64,000 nucleotides of DNA from Pseudanabaena mucicola FACHB-723 (GTDB taxonomy: Bacteria; Cyanobacteriota; Cyanobacteriia; Pseudanabaenales; Pseudanabaenaceae), in NCBI RefSeq assembly GCF_014696385.1, contig NZ_JACJQB010000011.1, forward strand, positions 1 to 64,000, written 5' to 3'. The notes beneath the pieces are model-generated. The model worked only from the letters and a program-made list of their open reading frames with translations. It made no database searches and was not told the origin of the DNA. Below, piece by piece: positions 62,128 to 64,000 of the stretch (positions within the stretch are counted from its first letter, which is position 1; each line of letters opens with the position of its first letter). The translations under genes and the position numbers were made by a program.

Positions 62128-64000
62128 ATGACTGAGCCGCTACTACAAAATCCTGAAAAATTACAAGCAAGATTGAAGGAGATTCCCATAGAGGCAGGGG
62201 TTTATTTTATGCGCGATCGCAATGATGGCGTGATTTATATTGGTAAGTCCAAAGCGTTACGCAATCGGGTACGATCGTACTTTCGCAGTAGTCAGGACTT
62301 GTCGCCACGCATTGCGATGATGGTGCAGTTAGTCCATGAAATTGAGTTTATTGTCACGGATTCGGAAGCGGAAGCCCTTGCCCTAGAAGCGAACTTAATT
62401 AAGCAATACCAGCCCTATTACAATGTTCTTCTCAAGGATGATAAAAAGTATCCCTATGTTTGTATCACTTGGTCAGAGGACTATCCGCGTATTTTTATCA
62501 CTCGCAAGCGGCGCATGGGTGGCACAAAGGATAAATATTATGGGCCCTATGTCGATGTTTTTAATCTCAAACGAACCTTAGGCATTATCAAACGTGCCTT
62601 TCCTTTGCGGCAAAGACCAATGCCAATGTTTAAAGATCGTCCCTGCTTGAATTATGACATGGGGCTATGTCCGGGTGTGTGTCAGGAGAAGATATCACCT
62701 GAAGAGTATCGTAAAACGATGCTGCGCGTGGCGATGATTTTTCAGGGACGTTCTAGCGAGTTAGTGGAAAGCTTTACCGAAAAGATGGAAGCGGCGGCAG
62801 AGAATTTGGAGTTTGAGAAGGCTGCCGAATTACGCGATCGCATTCAGGTATTACAAAATCTTGGCGCTAATCAAAAAGTATCTCTGCCCGATGATACCGT
62901 TTCCCGCGATGCGATTGCTTTAGCCTATGACGAACAGCATACTTGCATTCAGTTATTTCAAATCAGGGCTGGGCGTTTGGTGGGACGTTTGGCTTTTGTG
63001 GCAGATAGTCAGAGCGATAACCCAGAAGCAATTTTGCAACGTACTCTAGAAGCCCATTATCAAAATTGTGACTCTGTGGAAATTCCCAATGAATTACATA
63101 CGCAATTGGAACTGCCTGAAGTTGAGATTTTGCAAGCATGGCTCAGCGATCGCAAAGGGCGTAAGGTGACGATCGCTACACCACAACGTCAGCTAAAGGC
63201 GGAATTGATCGAGATGGTGGAACGCAATGCCCAGTACGAGTTAGCGCGGATTCAAAAGCAATGCGATCGCAATTTGCAAGGACTAGAGGATCTCGCCGAG
63301 ATTCTCAATCTTGAGAGTTTGCCGCGCCGCATTGAGGGCTATGACATTTCACATATTCAAGGCTCGGATGCGGTGGCGAGTCAGGTCGTTTTTATTGATG
63401 GTATTCCTGCTAAGCAGCATTATCGTCATTACAAAATCCGTAATCCTGATATTCAGACTGGTCATTCCGACGACTTTGCGAGTTTAGCGGAAGTTATTGC
63501 GCGAAGGTTTCGGAAGTATTCGGCATTTGAAGCCCTCACCAATACCCCCTCTTCTCCTTTGGGAGAGAGCGATAAGACTGGGGATGATTTTCCTGATGTG
63601 GTGATGATTGATGGGGGGAAGGGACAACTTTCGGCGGTGATGAAAATTATCGATAAGTTGGGTTTGCGCGATCGTCTGACGGTGATTAGCCTTGCGAAAA
63701 AACGTGAGGAAATATTTTTGCCTGAACAGTCTGAGCCTTTGATTGGTGGTGATCCAGAGCGGGCAGGTGTGCAAGTATTACGGCGTTTGCGGGATGAGGC
63801 GCACCGTTTTGCAATTACGTTCCACCGCAAAAAACGTAGTCAAAGAATGCAGCGATCACATCTTGATCAAATCAATGGGCTTGGTCATCATCGCCAAAAG
63901 GTGTTACTAGAGAAGTTCCATTCTGTGGAATATATTCGCCAAGCGACGGTAGAACAGATTGCGGAGACTGATGGTATCGGCAAGAAGTTAGCGCAGCATA
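62128..64000 (+). CDS. uvrC: Excinuclease ABC subunit C, 3' end beyond window
   Basis: The incision subunit of nucleotide excision repair. ATG at 62128; the frame is open for 624 codons to the window edge. The N-terminal GIY-YIG nuclease shows [20 protein letters not shown] (GVY...YIG) and [10 protein letters not shown]; next [34 protein letters not shown], the UvrB-interacting [20 protein letters not shown], and the RNase H-like [17 protein letters not shown]. The start of the helix-hairpin-helix region ([18 protein letters not shown]) is at the edge. A Pro/Ser-rich insertion at residues ~468-487 looks repeat-derived. Confidence 0.96.
   Translation, partial: MTEPLLQNPEKLQARLKEIPIEAGVYFMRDRNDGVIYIGKSKALRNRVRSYFRSSQDLSPRIAMMVQLVHEIEFIVTDSEAEALALEANLIKQYQPYYNVLLKDDKKYPYVCITWSEDYPRIFITRKRRMGGTKDKYYGPYVDVFNLKRTLGIIKRAFPLRQRPMPMFKDRPCLNYDMGLCPGVCQEKISPEEYRKTMLRVAMIFQGRSSELVESFTEKMEAAAENLEFEKAAELRDRIQVLQNLGANQKVSLPDDTVSRDAIALAYDEQHTCIQLFQIRAGRLVGRLAFVADSQSDNPEAILQRTLEAHYQNCDSVEIPNELHTQLELPEVEILQAWLSDRKGRKVTIATPQRQLKAELIEMVERNAQYELARIQKQCDRNLQGLEDLAEILNLESLPRRIEGYDISHIQGSDAVASQVVFIDGIPAKQHYRHYKIRNPDIQTGHSDDFASLAEVIARRFRKYSAFEALTNTPSSPLGESDKTGDDFPDVVMIDGGKGQLSAVMKIIDKLGLRDRLTVISLAKKREEIFLPEQSEPLIGGDPERAGVQVLRRLRDEAHRFAITFHRKKRSQRMQRSHLDQINGLGHHRQKVLLEKFHSVEYIRQATVEQIAETDGIGKKLAQH
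63533..63589. repeat. Repeat-like insertion inside uvrC
   Basis: CCCTCACC...CCCCCTCT...CTCC...GGGAGAG text resembles the inner arms of the element at 795-946 (CCCTCACCCCTAGCCCCTCT and CCC...GGGAGAGGGG). It is in frame with uvrC and codes for a Thr/Pro/Ser-rich stretch between two conserved blocks. Confidence 0.5.

Overview
The window is cyanobacterial chromosome. It carries a rbcL-rbcX-rbcS form I Rubisco operon, btpA, Tic20-type proteins, a kinase fused to a GUN4 domain, DUF1816, DUF3611 and DUF1350 proteins, and very many copies of the HIP1 octamer GCGATCGC. The RbcL and RbcS sequences and the moderate GC content would fit a filamentous Pseudanabaena-like organism, but the genus is an inference from memory. 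No rRNA, tRNA or CRISPR array was seen.

Layout. 1-3,000: the 3' end of an IS630-type transposase, a small gene cut short by a miniature inverted-repeat element, a Uma2 nuclease, and a family-4 uracil-DNA glycosylase overlapping a DUF2288 gene. 3,000-7,660 (minus strand): a lipase-like hydrolase, a zinc-ribbon protein, two family-2 glycosyltransferases and RNase III. 7,700-17,720: an amino-acid-type binding lipoprotein, small unknown genes, a repeat-bearing GH19 hydrolase with a P-loop protein, DUF2993, a GNAT acetyltransferase, an exported methyltransferase, thiD, a TerB/Mo-nitrogenase-C protein, DUF3611 and DUF1350. 17,720-20,860: the Rubisco operon, with a long leader that holds a perfect match to the RbcR palindrome. 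20,880-23,140: an accessory islet with a VapBC-like pair, an unknown protein, and a BrnTA pair sitting inside an array of HIP1-containing tandem repeats.

23,190-41,660 is mostly housekeeping: secD-secF, an MscS channel, the kinase-GUN4 protein, a thioredoxin-fold exported protein, glgC, gatA, a STAS protein, Mini-RNase III overlapping rlmB, DUF1816, msrA, an LpxB-like protein, btpA and VKOR-thioredoxin. 41,690-47,530 has a solute-binding protein and then an AT-rich glycosyltransferase/methyltransferase cluster of surface-polysaccharide type, bordered by a transposase remnant. 48,150-64,000: serA, a 48-residue small protein, prmC, two tandem Tic20 genes, a saccharopine-dehydrogenase-like oxidoreductase, accA, a TPR protein, a pentapeptide-repeat protein, hemB, acs, a two-RCK cation channel, a small membrane protein and uvrC, which runs off the window.

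The most distinctive feature is the density of intergenic palindromes. One family has TATAG-type ends and a core of GGCGC, a triplet, then GCGCC. At least five copies retain the ends and two more keep only the core. Other perfect hairpins (15-26 bp stems) sit at gene ends, and one palindrome of 48 bp has no loop. A different GC-rich repeat truncates one gene near position 800, and a decayed relative appears to be read through in frame inside uvrC. No complete new defence or biosynthetic system is evident. The strongest leads are the repeat families, the toxin-antitoxin cassette inside the HIP1 array, the rbcL leader, the repeat-GH19 protein and the channel with a non-canonical filter.
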